This document shows positions 1-9,102 of a stretch of DNA of 64,000 bases, piece by piece (the stretch's first letter is position 1; each line of letters starts with the position of its first letter). The position numbers were made by a program, and so were the translations under genes. The stretch comes from Actinomyces trachealis (GTDB lineage: Bacteria > Actinomycetota > Actinomycetes > Actinomycetales > Actinomycetaceae), in the NCBI RefSeq assembly GCF_015711475.1, contig NZ_CP065027.1, positions 1,364,001 through 1,428,000 on the forward strand, given 5' to 3'. The notes below the pieces were generated by a model. The model was not told where the DNA came from and made no database searches. It worked only from the letters and a program-made list of their open reading frames with translations.

Positions 1-1
1 G

Positions 2-109
2 CAGCTGCAAGGTGCCTTAGGCACGGAGGGCCTGGTGCTGCCGCCGCAGATCAGGCATGTGCTGGACGAGGTCACCGCGCCAGAACTGGGTTATCCCGAG
101 CGGTATTAA
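2..109 (+). CDS. C-terminal end of an unidentified protein (cut by window edge)
   Basis: An open frame enters from the left edge and stops at TAA 107-109, giving the last 35 residues of a protein. The tail ends in ELGYPERY. No motif in this short piece identifies a family. It is convergent with the next gene on the minus strand. Confidence 0.55.
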   Translation, partial: QLQGALGTEGLVLPPQIRHVLDEVTAPELGYPERY

Positions 110-190
110 ACCCATCGTGCAGAATCCACAGTGCTACCCGCTGTGGCTGCCCACTGGCTGTGCACCTCGGAATTCCCTCACGAAGAGTGC

Positions 191-493
191 TTAGTCCGCA
201 TCTTCGTCCTCATCGAAGTCCTCGTACTCGCCGTCATCGTCAAAGTCGTCGTCAAAGTCGTCGTCAAAGTCCTCGGCGTCATCCGCCTCGCCGTCGTCCT
301 CGAGAGTGTCAAAAGGTAGCTCGATGCCGTAGGCGGTGAACAGGGCGTCATCGTAGGTGAAGAAAGCGTCCTGGAGGGCATTCTCGGTGGCCACGACCAC
401 CGGGGAGAGTTCGTCCCCCGTGGCCGCTGCATCAAGATGCGCCTCAAAGGCGGCGATGAGTCGGTTGAGCGCGGACCGCGGGTCGTTCGTCAT
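191..493 (-). CDS. Small acidic protein with Asp/Phe-rich tail
   Basis: 100-residue protein starting MTNDPRSALNRLI. The first 60 residues look like a compact helical domain. From about residue 63 the chain is almost entirely Asp and Glu with regularly spaced Phe (FDDD units). No signal peptide or membrane segment is visible. Actinobacteria carry similar short acidic proteins of unknown role, sometimes annotated as primosomal protein, but nothing here supports a function. The tail is encoded by an imperfect 12-bp repeat. A strong hairpin separates it from the upstream oxidoreductase gene, so it probably has its own promoter. Confidence 0.7.
   Translation of the reverse strand: MTNDPRSALNRLIAAFEAHLDAAATGDELSPVVVATENALQDAFFTYDDALFTAYGIELPFDTLEDDGEADDAEDFDDDFDDDFDDDGEYEDFDEDEDAD
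241..270. repeat. 12-bp tandem repeat coding the Asp/Phe tail
   Basis: The unit CAAAGTCGTCGT occurs twice exactly (241-252 and 253-264) and begins a third time (265-270) before diverging. On the minus strand it encodes the FDDD repeat of the acidic protein. Such in-frame repeats can change copy number by slippage without breaking the frame. Confidence 0.7.
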
Positions 494-548
494 GGCACCA
501 GCCTAACTGTTTGGAGCCGACCTGCGTCACAAGAGTCTCGGAAGAAAG

Positions 549-587
549 TTGCGGTGGCCCCTGACCACTGACCAGGGGCCACCGCAA
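549..587 (-). terminator. Intrinsic terminator of the oxidoreductase gene
   Basis: Perfect 15-bp inverted repeat (549-563 with 573-587) and a 9-base loop, just past the stop of the minus-strand gene at 611. On the minus strand the stem is followed by CTTTCTTCC, a modest pyrimidine tract. Confidence 0.75.
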
Positions 588-610
588 CCGGACGCTCTTT
601 GCGCGCTACC

Positions 611-1705
611 TCAGTTTTTCAGGCCGAGGGTCTGCGCGACGGAGGAGGAGAACAGGTCCTCACCCTTGATGCGGGAGGTCTCTTCCGCACCCACCACCAC
701 ACGTACGCCGCCGCGCATGACTTGCGAGGCGCCGCCGTTGGGGCCCAGGGGCAGCACTACGAGCTCCGGCTGCGGGCTGTAGGCGGCGCTGGCGGGACGG
801 CCCTGGATGATGTCGGTGATGTTCCGGGCGACAATGGCGGCGTGGGCACGGGCGGCGTCAGCACGCTTGGTCTCGCGCACGTCCGTGATGTCACCGATCG
901 CCCACACACCGGGGTGGTCAACCACGCGCAGGTGGTCGTCGACGCGGATGGTGCCGTCGTAGTGACGGATCTCCTCGTAGTCGTCTCCCAGGAAGCCGGT
1001 CGCGGCGCTGGCGCCGTAGGCACGGAACCATAAGTCCGCCTCCAGGCGGCGCCCGCCCGTGGTCGACATGCGGAAGGGCGAGAGCACGCCCGGGTCCACC
1101 GGCGGAAGGGAGGCCAGGCGCTCACCGGTGATGACCTCGACGCCGCGCTGCTCCAGCTGGAAGGTGATTGCGGCGCGCAGCTCGGGCTTGTAGTCCTTGT
1201 TCGGCAGGATCTGCTCGCCCTTCTCCACAAGGATGACCTTGATGTCCGGGAAGGCTGAGGTGATCTCCCCCACCAGCTCGATACCCACGTCCCCGGCTCC
1301 TGCGACCAGGACGGTCTTGGCCTGTTCCAGGCCCACATGACCGCGCTCGATCCTGGCCTTGGCGATGACGGAGGAGGACTCCATGTGCTTGGCCGGGAAG
1401 GGGTAGGCGGTGCCGGTGGCCAGGACGAGCTGGTCGGCCTCGATCTCCTGGCCGCCTGAGACCTGGACCGTCGTGCCGCGCACGGCCAGGGCCGTGCCGT
1501 GGACCACGCGCCCGCGGGCCAGGAGGTGGTCGTAGGGCATGAAGATCTTCTCGGCCCACTCGCGGTCCACTACCGCGCGCAGGGCGGCGGCGTGGTTGAC
1601 GAAGGTGTCCTTCTGCTCGACGAGCGTGACCTCGGCGATGTCGTCGAGTGCCTTGGCAATGGTGATACCGCCGTATCCGCCGCCGACGATGGTGACGCGA
1701 ACCAT
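611..1705 (-). CDS. NAD(P)/FAD-dependent oxidoreductase, NDH-2/AIF-like
   Basis: 364-residue pyridine-nucleotide-disulfide-type oxidoreductase. The FAD-binding Rossmann motif IVGGGYGG is at residues 5-12, a second nucleotide-binding motif VAGAGDVGIELVG lies mid-protein, and the C-terminal FAD motif is GVWAIGDITDV. No CxxxxC redox pair is present, so it is not a thioredoxin or lipoamide reductase. The layout fits type II NADH dehydrogenases and AIF/FSP1-like quinone reductases. I chose the ATG at 1705, right before the Rossmann motif and preceded by AGAGGA; the longer open frame to 1798 would add an unlikely basic leader. There is no clear C-terminal membrane anchor. The electron acceptor cannot be read from sequence. 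Confidence 0.82.
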   Translation of the reverse strand: MVRVTIVGGGYGGITIAKALDDIAEVTLVEQKDTFVNHAAALRAVVDREWAEKIFMPYDHLLARGRVVHGTALAVRGTTVQVSGGQEIEADQLVLATGTAYPFPAKHMESSSVIAKARIERGHVGLEQAKTVLVAGAGDVGIELVGEITSAFPDIKVILVEKGEQILPNKDYKPELRAAITFQLEQRGVEVITGERLASLPPVDPGVLSPFRMSTTGGRRLEADLWFRAYGASAATGFLGDDYEEIRHYDGTIRVDDHLRVVDHPGVWAIGDITDVRETKRADAARAHAAIVARNITDIIQGRPASAAYSPQPELVVLPLGPNGGASQVMRGGVRVVVGAEETSRIKGEDLFSSSVAQTLGLKN

Positions 1706-1984
1706 GGAGTCCTCTTCTTCCGTTCGGGTGGTGAGGGCAGCGTATCGCTTCCCTCCCTTCCGACACATCCCGTATGGGTCATGAGACCTACATCCCACCT
1801 TGCGCTATGGTGAGCACCACACCGCAGTGCCCCTCCTCTGCCCGCCTGACAAGGACGATCCGCTCATGCTCTCCTCCCGCATCACCAGTGCCGGGCAGCG
1901 TCCACGCCCGGCCCCCGCACGAGGTTGGGGCGGCTCAGCATCCTCCTCGTGGCCAGGGCTGTGACTTGGGGTCTGGCCACGTGC

Positions 1985-4060
1985 TCAGGACAGCCCCCGC
2001 CGCTCCAGCAGGGGCTCTAGACGTGGGTCACGGCCCCGGAAGGCCCGGAAGGAGACCAGCGGATCACGTGAGTCTCCGCGCGAGAGGAACTCGCGGCGGA
2101 AGCGCTCGCCGGCCTCACGGTTGAGCCCCAGGTCCCCTTCACGCGCCCCCTGGCCGTCGGTGCGGAACCACTGGGTGGCGTCGGCGTCCATGACCTCGCT
2201 CCAGATATAGGCGTAGTAGGCCCCGCAGTAGCCGCCGGCGAAGATGTGCTCGAAGTAGGTGGTGCGGTAGCGCGGAGGCACCATGGCGTCGTCGATGCCG
2301 ACTGCGGCCAGCGCCTCGTGCTCGAAGACCTCCACCTCCTTGGGATCGGTCGGCACCTGCTCGGGGCCGAGGGTGTGCCAGGCCTGGTCCAGCAGCGCAG
2401 CGCCCAGGTACTCGGTGGTGGCGTAGCCCTGCCCGAAGGAGCCCTGGCTGCGCAGCCGTTCGATGAGCTCACCCGGCATCGGCTCGCCGGTGTCCACGTG
2501 GATGGCGTAGGAGGCCAGGACCTGGGGGTGCAGGGCCCAGGACTCGTTGACCTGGCTAGGGAACTCCACGATGTCGCGCGGCACGTTGGTCCCCGAGGCG
2601 CTGGGCCAGCGGGTGTCGGCGAACAGGCCGTGGAGGGCGTGGCCGAACTCATGGAAGGCGGTGATGACGTTGTCCCAGGTCAGCAGCGTGGGGCCCGAGG
2701 CTGGCTTGGCAATGTTGAGGCAGTTGATGATCACAGGCTTGTTGCCAGTCACGTGCCCCTGGTTGACCAGGGCGTCCATCCAGGCCCCGCCCTGCTTGCC
2801 GGTGCGGGCGTAGTAGTCGGCGACGAACAGGCCGAGCACCGGGGCCTGGGCGCCTGCCTCACGATCAGCCTGGCTCAGGGCCGCAGGGTCGCGCACCTCC
2901 CACACGCGCATGTCCGGGTCATACATGTGCACGGCCAGGTCCGCCCGCTCGTGGAAGGTGATGCCGTAGAGCCGGTTCGCCGCATAGAAGACGCCCTTGT
3001 CCACCACGTTGCCCAGCTCCAGGTAGGGGGCGAGGACGGCGTCGTCGATGCCGAAGCGTTCCTTGCGCTCGGCCTCCTCGTAGCGCGGCCAGTCCGCAGG
3101 GCCGAAGACCTCGTCGGCCCCCGTGGCAGGGTCGGCGGCCATGCGGGCGGCGTAGACCTCGGCGTCGCGACGGGCGTTGGCCATGGCCGGGGGCACCAGG
3201 CGCTTCAGCATCTGGGTGACCGCCTGCGTGGTGCCGGCAGCCGACTCTGCAGCGATGGTGGCGGCGTGGTGGTCGAAGCCGAGTAGCCGGGCACGTTCAG
3301 CCCGCAGGGCCACCTCGCGCAGGATGAGGGCGCGGGTGTCCGTCTGCCCCGCCAGCCCGCGGCTCATGGCCTTGGTCAGAAGCGCGACGCGGTCGGCGTG
3401 GCGCTCCAGCCCAGCCAGCGCCGGGGTGGCGGTGAAGTTGGCGACCCCGGCCTCGTGCATGGCCTTGGCGATCAGCGTGCCCACGCGCGTGGCAAGCGCG
3501 GTCAGCTCGGCGTTGATCTCGCGCAGGCGCTTGGCCGCCGGGCCAGTCAGCGCCACGCCCTCGCGCTCGAAGGCCTCCACCGCGAGCCGGATGTAGCGGG
3601 CGGTTTGCTCGTCGATCTCCTCGCCGTCGGCGTCCACCGGGGTGTGTCCAGCTTCGTGGGCCGCGATGACGAGCTCGTTGAGCGCCTTGAAGCGCCGGTA
3701 CAGGCGCGGGTCAAGGTCGTGAGCGTCGTTGTGGGCGGCCAGTTCAGGGGCCAGGCGCTCCTTCAGCTCGTCAAGTTCAGGCGAGTCGGTGGCTGAGGTC
3801 AGCGCGTACAGGACCGTCAGCGCGCGCTCAAGCAGGTCACCGGACAGCTCCAGGGCGGCCACGGTATTGGCCACGGTCGGCTCGGCGGGGTCGGTGGCCA
3901 CGACCTCCCACTGCGCGCGCTGGCGCGCCATACCCACGCGTACAGCGGGCTCGATGTCCGCCGTGCGCACCGCAGCGAAATCAGGCAGGCCCAGGTCCAG
4001 CTTCCAGGGGGTGGCGAAGGGGCTGGAGTCGGGCAGCTGTGGGAGGTTGGTCTCACTCAT
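1985..4060 (-). CDS. dcp: M3 family metallopeptidase, peptidyl-dipeptidase Dcp
   Basis: 691-residue zinc peptidase of the oligopeptidase A/Dcp family, close to the usual length of about 680. The zinc site FHEFGHALHGLFA (HExxH) is near residue 466, followed by the conserved PRDIVEFPSQ segment and a tyrosine-rich stretch ending YAYIWSEV. The C-terminus ends LEPLLERRGL, as in Dcp. There is no signal peptide, so it should be cytoplasmic and remove dipeptides from the C-termini of peptides. I took the ATG at 4060 (MSETNLPQLP) rather than the upstream in-frame ATG at 4207, because the intervening 49 residues are basic and unlike the family. It is a single gene; the neighbours give no pathway. Confidence 0.93.
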   Translation of the reverse strand: MSETNLPQLPDSSPFATPWKLDLGLPDFAAVRTADIEPAVRVGMARQRAQWEVVATDPAEPTVANTVAALELSGDLLERALTVLYALTSATDSPELDELKERLAPELAAHNDAHDLDPRLYRRFKALNELVIAAHEAGHTPVDADGEEIDEQTARYIRLAVEAFEREGVALTGPAAKRLREINAELTALATRVGTLIAKAMHEAGVANFTATPALAGLERHADRVALLTKAMSRGLAGQTDTRALILREVALRAERARLLGFDHHAATIAAESAAGTTQAVTQMLKRLVPPAMANARRDAEVYAARMAADPATGADEVFGPADWPRYEEAERKERFGIDDAVLAPYLELGNVVDKGVFYAANRLYGITFHERADLAVHMYDPDMRVWEVRDPAALSQADREAGAQAPVLGLFVADYYARTGKQGGAWMDALVNQGHVTGNKPVIINCLNIAKPASGPTLLTWDNVITAFHEFGHALHGLFADTRWPSASGTNVPRDIVEFPSQVNESWALHPQVLASYAIHVDTGEPMPGELIERLRSQGSFGQGYATTEYLGAALLDQAWHTLGPEQVPTDPKEVEVFEHEALAAVGIDDAMVPPRYRTTYFEHIFAGGYCGAYYAYIWSEVMDADATQWFRTDGQGAREGDLGLNREAGERFRREFLSRGDSRDPLVSFRAFRGRDPRLEPLLERRGLS

Positions 4061-4215
4061 GGGCCCATCGTGCCACGGCACCCACGCCTTGTTCTTCACA
4101 AGGAGCGTCTTTTCATAAGCTTTGTCCCATCTTGTTCCAGCCTGGTCGGGCCACCCGCGCCTGCGAGGCAGATCCCGTCGCATGAGGGCTCCTGCCTCGG
4201 GCCGCATAAGGAATC

Positions 4216-4269
4216 CGCATCAGGAGTGGGGTGAGCCGGTCACTACCGGCTCACCCCACTCCTGATGCG
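4216..4269. terminator. Long perfect hairpin, terminator of the ABC operon
   Basis: A 25-bp perfect inverted repeat (4216-4240 with 4245-4269) around a 4-base loop, immediately past the stop of the ABC ATPase gene at 4295. There is no strong T-run. It most likely ends the minus-strand ABC transcript and insulates it from dcp. Confidence 0.8.
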
Positions 4270-4294
4270 CTCCAGATCGCTCCAGCGGCCCTTA

Positions 4295-4927
4295 TTACTG
4301 ACGCACCAGGTTACGGTTCTTCAGTCGGAAGACGACATCCGCCTTCTTCGACAACTGGGGCGAATGGGTCACCACAATGACGCACTTATCCTGCTCATGG
4401 GCGAGGCGTTTCAGGATCTCAATCATTTCCCCGGCTGTCTTGCCGTCCAAGTTGCCGGTCGGCTCGTCAGCCAAAATGACGGGCGACTTCGAGGCGAGGG
4501 CACGAGCAATAGCCACGCGCTGCTGTTGCCCGCCGGAGAGCTTCATGACATTTCGCTTTGCTTCACCCTCGGACAGGCCTAACTCAAGGAGCGAGTCAAT
4601 CTTCGCCTTCGGGTCAACCAGCTTCACGTTCTCCAACGGCGTGAGGTAGTCGATAAGGTTGTAGTTCTGAAAAACCAACGAGACATTGTGCTGACGATGG
4701 TAGGCATACCCCCGCTCTGCCACATCCTCGCCATCGAGGAGGACCTTGCCTTGGGACGGCGCATCGAGGCCGGCAAGCAGGCCGAGGAGTGTGGACTTGC
4801 CTGCACCAGAATTTCCGATGATGGCGTAAAACTTGCCCGATTCAAATTCGGCGTTAACACCGTTCAACACGCTCTTCTTCATATCCTGGTAAATGAAGCC
4901 GAGCTTTTCGAGTTTCAGAGTGGTCAC
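4295..4927 (-). CDS. ABC transporter ATP-binding protein (MacB/LolD type)
   Basis: 210-residue ATPase subunit. Walker [10 protein letters not shown] is near residue 38, the signature motif is [15 protein letters not shown], Walker [14 protein letters not shown] follows, and the H-loop is VTHS. This combination is typical of ATPases that pair with MacB/FtsX-type permeases. It is the last gene of a three-gene operon with two such permeases. The start is GTG at 4927, preceded by AGGAAGG. Base composition is clearly lower in GC than the flanking dcp and GNAT genes, and Lys and Asn are frequent, which suggests acquisition from a lower-GC relative or a firmicute. Substrate unknown; S. pneumoniae Vex and bacteriocin or peptide exporters have a similar subunit set. 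Confidence 0.92.
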   Translation of the reverse strand: MTTLKLEKLGFIYQDMKKSVLNGVNAEFESGKFYAIIGNSGAGKSTLLGLLAGLDAPSQGKVLLDGEDVAERGYAYHRQHNVSLVFQNYNLIDYLTPLENVKLVDPKAKIDSLLELGLSEGEAKRNVMKLSGGQQQRVAIARALASKSPVILADEPTGNLDGKTAGEMIEILKRLAHEQDKCVIVVTHSPQLSKKADVVFRLKNRNLVRQ

Positions 4928-4968
4928 GACAATCCTTCCTAAAATGTCAAATGTACATGTGGGAGCGC

Positions 4969-6135
4969 TTAGCTCATCTTGGCCAGAATTTGTTTCGGCT
5001 GTAGCCGCAGGATCGGGGTCATCGCGATCAGCAGTGAAACCACCACAATTGCGAGCACTGCCACGAACGAGAATGCGGCTGCCGCAACAAGCACGCCTAG
5101 TGACACGCTCACGTCGCCAACCACGCCGGTGCTGACAGTACCCAGCACATAGCTGGAGATAAAGTACCCGACGACTTCACTGATAACGAGACCAACGAAG
5201 AAGCTGGGGATCGTCAGCATCAATAACTCAGCAACAAACTGGGCGAATAGGCGCCGTTTAGAGTGACCGATCGACAACAGGACGCCGACCTCATGAATAC
5301 GTGAACGGGTCCAGAAAGCCAGAACGAACACAAGGATAGCTGCGCCTGCAGCAAGCACCGCCCACAGGAGGCGTGAGATCAGCGTGGTCAGACCGGCCAC
5401 GGAGTCAAGAACACCCGCCACGGCCGAGGTATTGTCCTTCAGCTCTAAACCCTCCGCGAGCTTCGCCTTGGCTTCCTTCATCGCCACATCCAGGTGATCA
5501 CGCGAGTCTGTGTAGAACGCGGCGGTACTGACAGCGTCTTTCCCGGCGAGCTGTTGAGCACTTTTCAAATCCGTATAGATCGGCGTCTCTTGCCCACGTT
5601 GCGCGTTTTCAGTGGTCTTGTAGATTCCCACTACGTTGAGCTTGACGGTCTCTTCATTCTTCGTCAGTGTCATTTCGTCACCAACTTTTAGTTTATGCAA
5701 AGCTGCATCAGAATCGGAGAGAACCGCACCCCTACCATCGCGAAGCTTGGCAACGGCGTCGTTAACGCCCTCCGTCAGCTCGACCTCCTTTTTCTCGAAG
5801 GCTTGAAGCTGAGAAAGGTCGCTGACTCCCATCACCGATTGGAAGTTGCCATCCGCATCCTCCGCCGAGGATAGGAACGTGAAGTTATGGCTGACCACGT
5901 GCGGGGTCGAGAGCAACGAATCAGCGGCATCCTGGTTGAAATCACCAGCCGGGGAAGTCACCGTAAAACCGGGCCTGATCTGGTTCTCGGCAGCGTTAGT
6001 GACCGCGCTCAGGGTGCTCGTGATAACTCCTTGCAACACAAACACAGCCGAAATCAGCGTGATGATGAGAGCAAGGACGAGGCTCTTCGTGCGTCGCCGA
6101 GTGATGGCGAGGCGTGCTTGTTGCCAGAACGTCAT
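4969..6135 (-). CDS. FtsX/MacB-type ABC permease, second of two
   Basis: 388-residue permease. One N-terminal membrane helix (about residues 17-40) is followed by a large extracytoplasmic domain (about 45-255). Three C-terminal helices start near LLWAVLAAGAAILVFVLAFW and contain the FtsX-like motif GVLLSIGHSKRRLFAQFVAE. This is the MacB topology with one half of a permease dimer. It begins 3 bases after the stop of the preceding permease gene and is followed by the ATPase gene after a 41-base gap, so the three are co-transcribed. GC content is low, as in the whole operon. Confidence 0.9.
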   Translation of the reverse strand: MTFWQQARLAITRRRTKSLVLALIITLISAVFVLQGVITSTLSAVTNAAENQIRPGFTVTSPAGDFNQDAADSLLSTPHVVSHNFTFLSSAEDADGNFQSVMGVSDLSQLQAFEKKEVELTEGVNDAVAKLRDGRGAVLSDSDAALHKLKVGDEMTLTKNEETVKLNVVGIYKTTENAQRGQETPIYTDLKSAQQLAGKDAVSTAAFYTDSRDHLDVAMKEAKAKLAEGLELKDNTSAVAGVLDSVAGLTTLISRLLWAVLAAGAAILVFVLAFWTRSRIHEVGVLLSIGHSKRRLFAQFVAELLMLTIPSFFVGLVISEVVGYFISSYVLGTVSTGVVGDVSVSLGVLVAAAAFSFVAVLAIVVVSLLIAMTPILRLQPKQILAKMS

Positions 6136-6138
6136 TGA

Positions 6139-7515
6139 CTATCCAATCTGCGTAAGGAGCCGCTTGGGCTTCTTTATCAACATCGGGAAGGACGCGATGA
6201 AGGTGGCCACGATGATGAGTACGACGCCGGCAATGCCGATCGTAATGAGGTGACTTGGCTCAATGGTTACCGTCACGTGATCGATCGTCTTCTGGAAGGT
6301 TGACGTGGTGTAGTCGGAACCCAGGTTGTAGCCCCCACGTATACGTTCGGCAGCTTGAGATGATGCCCTCGACACGATGTTGTTTCCCAAAGCTTGGGCG
6401 ACCAAGTGGGCCGTACCGAATGAGGCAGCCAGCGCTAGGACAAATACTATGAGGTTCTCGGTGACGTACTGGGCGAAAATTTTCGCCTTGCTCACGCCGA
6501 CTGAAAGCAGGATTCCTGTCTCCTTGCGGCGTTCATTGAGCCATAGGAAAAGTACGAGGGCGAGCGCCGCAACTGCGAAGATGGACGTGCCAATAAAGGT
6601 GGCCCGCAGCAACGAGTTGATACCGGTCAGCGCAGCACCGACACCGCCGAACATGTCAGAATTCTTGTGGACCAGGTAGCGGTTCCAATCGAAAGGAAGA
6701 TTCCGAGCTTCCTTCATGACCTTATCAAGATCGCTGATGCTCTTCACGAAGAAGACGGCATCGTGGTAGTACTCGTTCTCCGGCGTCAAGCCAAAGAGCG
6801 AGCGAGCGGTATCGAGATCGGTAAAGACAGCGTTCTGGTAGAGTTCCGTGCGCGAAGTCGCCCTGCCGTTTCCCTCGCCAGTAAACAACCCCACGATTTC
6901 AGAATCTACGGTGGCCTTTGAGTGGAAACGATTCTCCTCGTCGTGCTCGTTAGCCTTGAACGTGACCTTGTCACCGATCTTCAAACCGTTCTTCTCGGCA
7001 AACTCCTTATGTACAAGGATTTTGTGGTGATCGTCCTCTTTAAGGTGACGGCCCTCAACGAGCGTGAACGTACCCGCGCGGAAAGCAGTATCCAGGTCAG
7101 AACGGTTGACAGGATTAATGGGCAGCGCCTTGCCGAATTGTTCCTCATTCTTCTTGGAGTAGTCATTAGCCTGTCCGGAGAGTCGGAAAATCTCTGCGTT
7201 GACCACGTCAGCGACCGCGGAGTTCAGGTTTACCACATACGACGTGACCCCCTCCAGCTTGGCAACCCGCTCAACCATCTCGCGTGTGACCGTACCGCCA
7301 CCACGCGCAGTACCCATGTTCGTCATCCGGTTGTTCTCAAGCAGGAACCCCGAAAGCAGCTGAGAGTTGAGTTTATCGCCCGTCTCGGCAACCGACTCAC
7401 GCACAGCGAATGTCGACAGAAGCAGGGTAGACGAGGTGAGGAGAACCAAAAATATGGTTAACGATTTCACCAGCTTACGAGAGGTATGAAGCCACGCTCG
7501 TCTAAGAAACGACAT
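6139..7515 (-). CDS. FtsX/MacB-type ABC permease, first of two
   Basis: 458-residue permease and first gene of the exporter operon. It has an N-terminal membrane helix (about residues 16-36), an extracytoplasmic domain of about 260 residues, and three C-terminal helices with the motif GILLSVGVSKAKIFAQYVTEN. It resembles the other permease in topology but is longer, so the pair should form a heterodimeric channel around the ATPase. ATG start at 7515 with a GGAAGG-containing stretch a few bases upstream. No adjacent two-component system or peptide gene is visible that would reveal the substrate. Confidence 0.9.
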   Translation of the reverse strand: MSFLRRAWLHTSRKLVKSLTIFLVLLTSSTLLLSTFAVRESVAETGDKLNSQLLSGFLLENNRMTNMGTARGGGTVTREMVERVAKLEGVTSYVVNLNSAVADVVNAEIFRLSGQANDYSKKNEEQFGKALPINPVNRSDLDTAFRAGTFTLVEGRHLKEDDHHKILVHKEFAEKNGLKIGDKVTFKANEHDEENRFHSKATVDSEIVGLFTGEGNGRATSRTELYQNAVFTDLDTARSLFGLTPENEYYHDAVFFVKSISDLDKVMKEARNLPFDWNRYLVHKNSDMFGGVGAALTGINSLLRATFIGTSIFAVAALALVLFLWLNERRKETGILLSVGVSKAKIFAQYVTENLIVFVLALAASFGTAHLVAQALGNNIVSRASSQAAERIRGGYNLGSDYTTSTFQKTIDHVTVTIEPSHLITIGIAGVVLIIVATFIASFPMLIKKPKRLLTQIG

Positions 7516-7906
7516 CTAGGAAGTACCTTCCACACTAGCAACACCATTGATCGGCGTCATCGTGTGGAGAGAACCTGTGAGATGACTGAAAGACGCCATA
7601 AAACTCATGCAAAAAAGAGCCATTCGCGATGTGTGGTGGAACACGTCGGCTCTCGCATCGGACGTAGGTCATTGCCCTGCCCGTCACCCGGAGACAGTAG
7701 GATCCCTGGTACGTGCGTACCACGCTCTGGCTGCCATCATGATCTGCGATATTGCCCGGTGGCAGGTGGCAGGCAGATCCGAGAACAAGCAACCCTTGAT
7801 GGGGATACGTGGTTAATGAGGTAGTTCTTGCCCACCCTGATCTGCCCACGAGGCGAAATAGGATACGGGGCCCAAGGTCCTGGAAAGAGCCTTCACGCGT
7901 ACCGCG
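7516..7906. other. Gene-free stretch upstream of the ABC operon
   Basis: About 390 bases with mixed, lower GC than the surroundings and no convincing frame on either strand. It must hold the promoter for the minus-strand ABC operon near 7520-7600, but I see no clear -35/-10 pair. The right part (7600-7850) may be residual sequence from the transfer that brought the operon. Confidence 0.4.
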
Positions 7907-9079
7907 TCAGTCCAGGTCCACGCCCAGCACCCCGGCCACATCCGGCTGAAAATAGCCCGGTCCTTTGAGGACCTTACCGTCCTCGCGGTAGACCGGCCGC
8001 CCATCAGCCCCGAGCTTGGACATGTTGGAGCGCTGGACCTCACTGAGCACGGCTGCCAGGTTGATCCCGGTCTCCAGCGCCATGCCGTAGATGACGTAGA
8101 CCAGGTCCGCCAGAGCGTCGGCCGTCTCCACCGTGTCCCGGGCGCCGTCGTCAGCGGCCACGGCCCTGGCCACCGCCGCCTCAATCTCGCTGCGCGCAGC
8201 CGGGCCGTAGACCGCGCCGACCAGCTCGCCGAACTCCTCGGCGATCAGGCTCATGCGCATGTGGAGGCTAGAGCGGTCCAGGCTCGGACCGTCCACCTGG
8301 ACCGGCAGACCGTAGACGCGGTGGAAGCACCGCACCAAGGCCTCCGGATCGTCGCCCTCACGCCGCCCCACGTCGTCGAGCGCGACCAGCGGCGTGGAGG
8401 AGCCGATTGTGTGAGCGCTGCCGTGACCACGGCCGCCAGGAGCCGACGACGTCGGCTGCGGGCCGTCCCAGGGAGCTCGCGGCTCGCGCAGGTCACCGGC
8501 GAGCAGGGAGCCGACCCACTCGTCCATGACCCGGCCGTCTTTGACCGCCACGCCGCGGCGTAGGCCCTCACGCACGAAGCCCAGGCGCCACACCGCCCGC
8601 CATGAGGCCCAGTTGGGCACCCCGTCCTCGATCCAGCACGACCAGCCCAGCCGTCGCAGAACCAGCGGCCCGTCAGGGTCGAGGACCAGGTCGACCACGG
8701 CCTCAAGCGCCCGGTGCATGGTACCGCGTCCACGGGCCTCGGGCGCGAGCCAGAAGCCGAGGTCACCACAGCCCTGCCCGCGCGAGCGGACGCCGAGCAT
8801 CCCGACCAGGGTGGCGACGTCGTCGTCCCCCACCTCGCGTATGGCCCAGGTGAACTCCTCGCCGTTCTCCCAGCCAGGTACCACGAGGTCCTTGACAAAG
8901 CTACGCGCATCGGCCTCGGTGTAGGACGAGGGCACGGTAGTCCACCGCTGGATGCCAGGGTCGCGGCAGATCTGTGCGATCCGCGACGTATCCGCCGCCC
9001 CGGGCGTGGACAGGACAAGGGCGGGCAGTGCCCGGCCCTGGTAGGTCGAGGCGGGCACAGAGATCTCGATGGGCTCCAT
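7907..9079 (-). CDS. Fusion: GNAT acetyltransferase plus MazG-like NTP pyrophosphohydrolase
   Basis: 390-residue two-domain protein. Residues 1-200 form a RimJ/RimL-type GNAT domain: LGFWLAPEARGRGTMHRALEAVV holds the acetyl-CoA loop, followed by GFVREGLRRG. After a linker rich in Pro, Gly and Ser (about 200-235), residues 240-390 resemble all-alpha NTP pyrophosphohydrolases, with AEEFGELVGA and, about 45 residues on, DALADLVYVIYG, the paired acidic motifs that bind magnesium. The tail with RSNMSKLG and DGKVLKGPGYFQP is typical of the PRA-PH/MazG-like family that includes dimeric dUTPase-like enzymes. ATG start at 9079. The frame is continuous, so the fusion is real in this sequence. The substrates of both domains are unknown; nucleotide clean-up is an inference. 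Confidence 0.82.
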   Translation of the reverse strand: MEPIEISVPASTYQGRALPALVLSTPGAADTSRIAQICRDPGIQRWTTVPSSYTEADARSFVKDLVVPGWENGEEFTWAIREVGDDDVATLVGMLGVRSRGQGCGDLGFWLAPEARGRGTMHRALEAVVDLVLDPDGPLVLRRLGWSCWIEDGVPNWASWRAVWRLGFVREGLRRGVAVKDGRVMDEWVGSLLAGDLREPRAPWDGPQPTSSAPGGRGHGSAHTIGSSTPLVALDDVGRREGDDPEALVRCFHRVYGLPVQVDGPSLDRSSLHMRMSLIAEEFGELVGAVYGPAARSEIEAAVARAVAADDGARDTVETADALADLVYVIYGMALETGINLAAVLSEVQRSNMSKLGADGRPVYREDGKVLKGPGYFQPDVAGVLGVDLD

Positions 9080-9102
9080 GGTGCCACCCTAGCGCCCGCG
9101 GC

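Noticed and set aside
1774..2124. 116-codon plus-strand frame, and a shorter one at 1866-1964
   Set aside because: The longer overlaps the dcp 3' end and is Pro/Arg-rich. The shorter has no motif and no clear ribosome-binding site.
2246..3286. 346-codon plus-strand frame inside dcp
   Set aside because: Antisense shadow of a clear M3 peptidase; biased composition and no motif.
7535..7849. 104-codon minus-strand frame upstream of the ABC operon
   Set aside because: No family resemblance, no ribosome-binding site, and plus-strand frames of equal quality overlap it.
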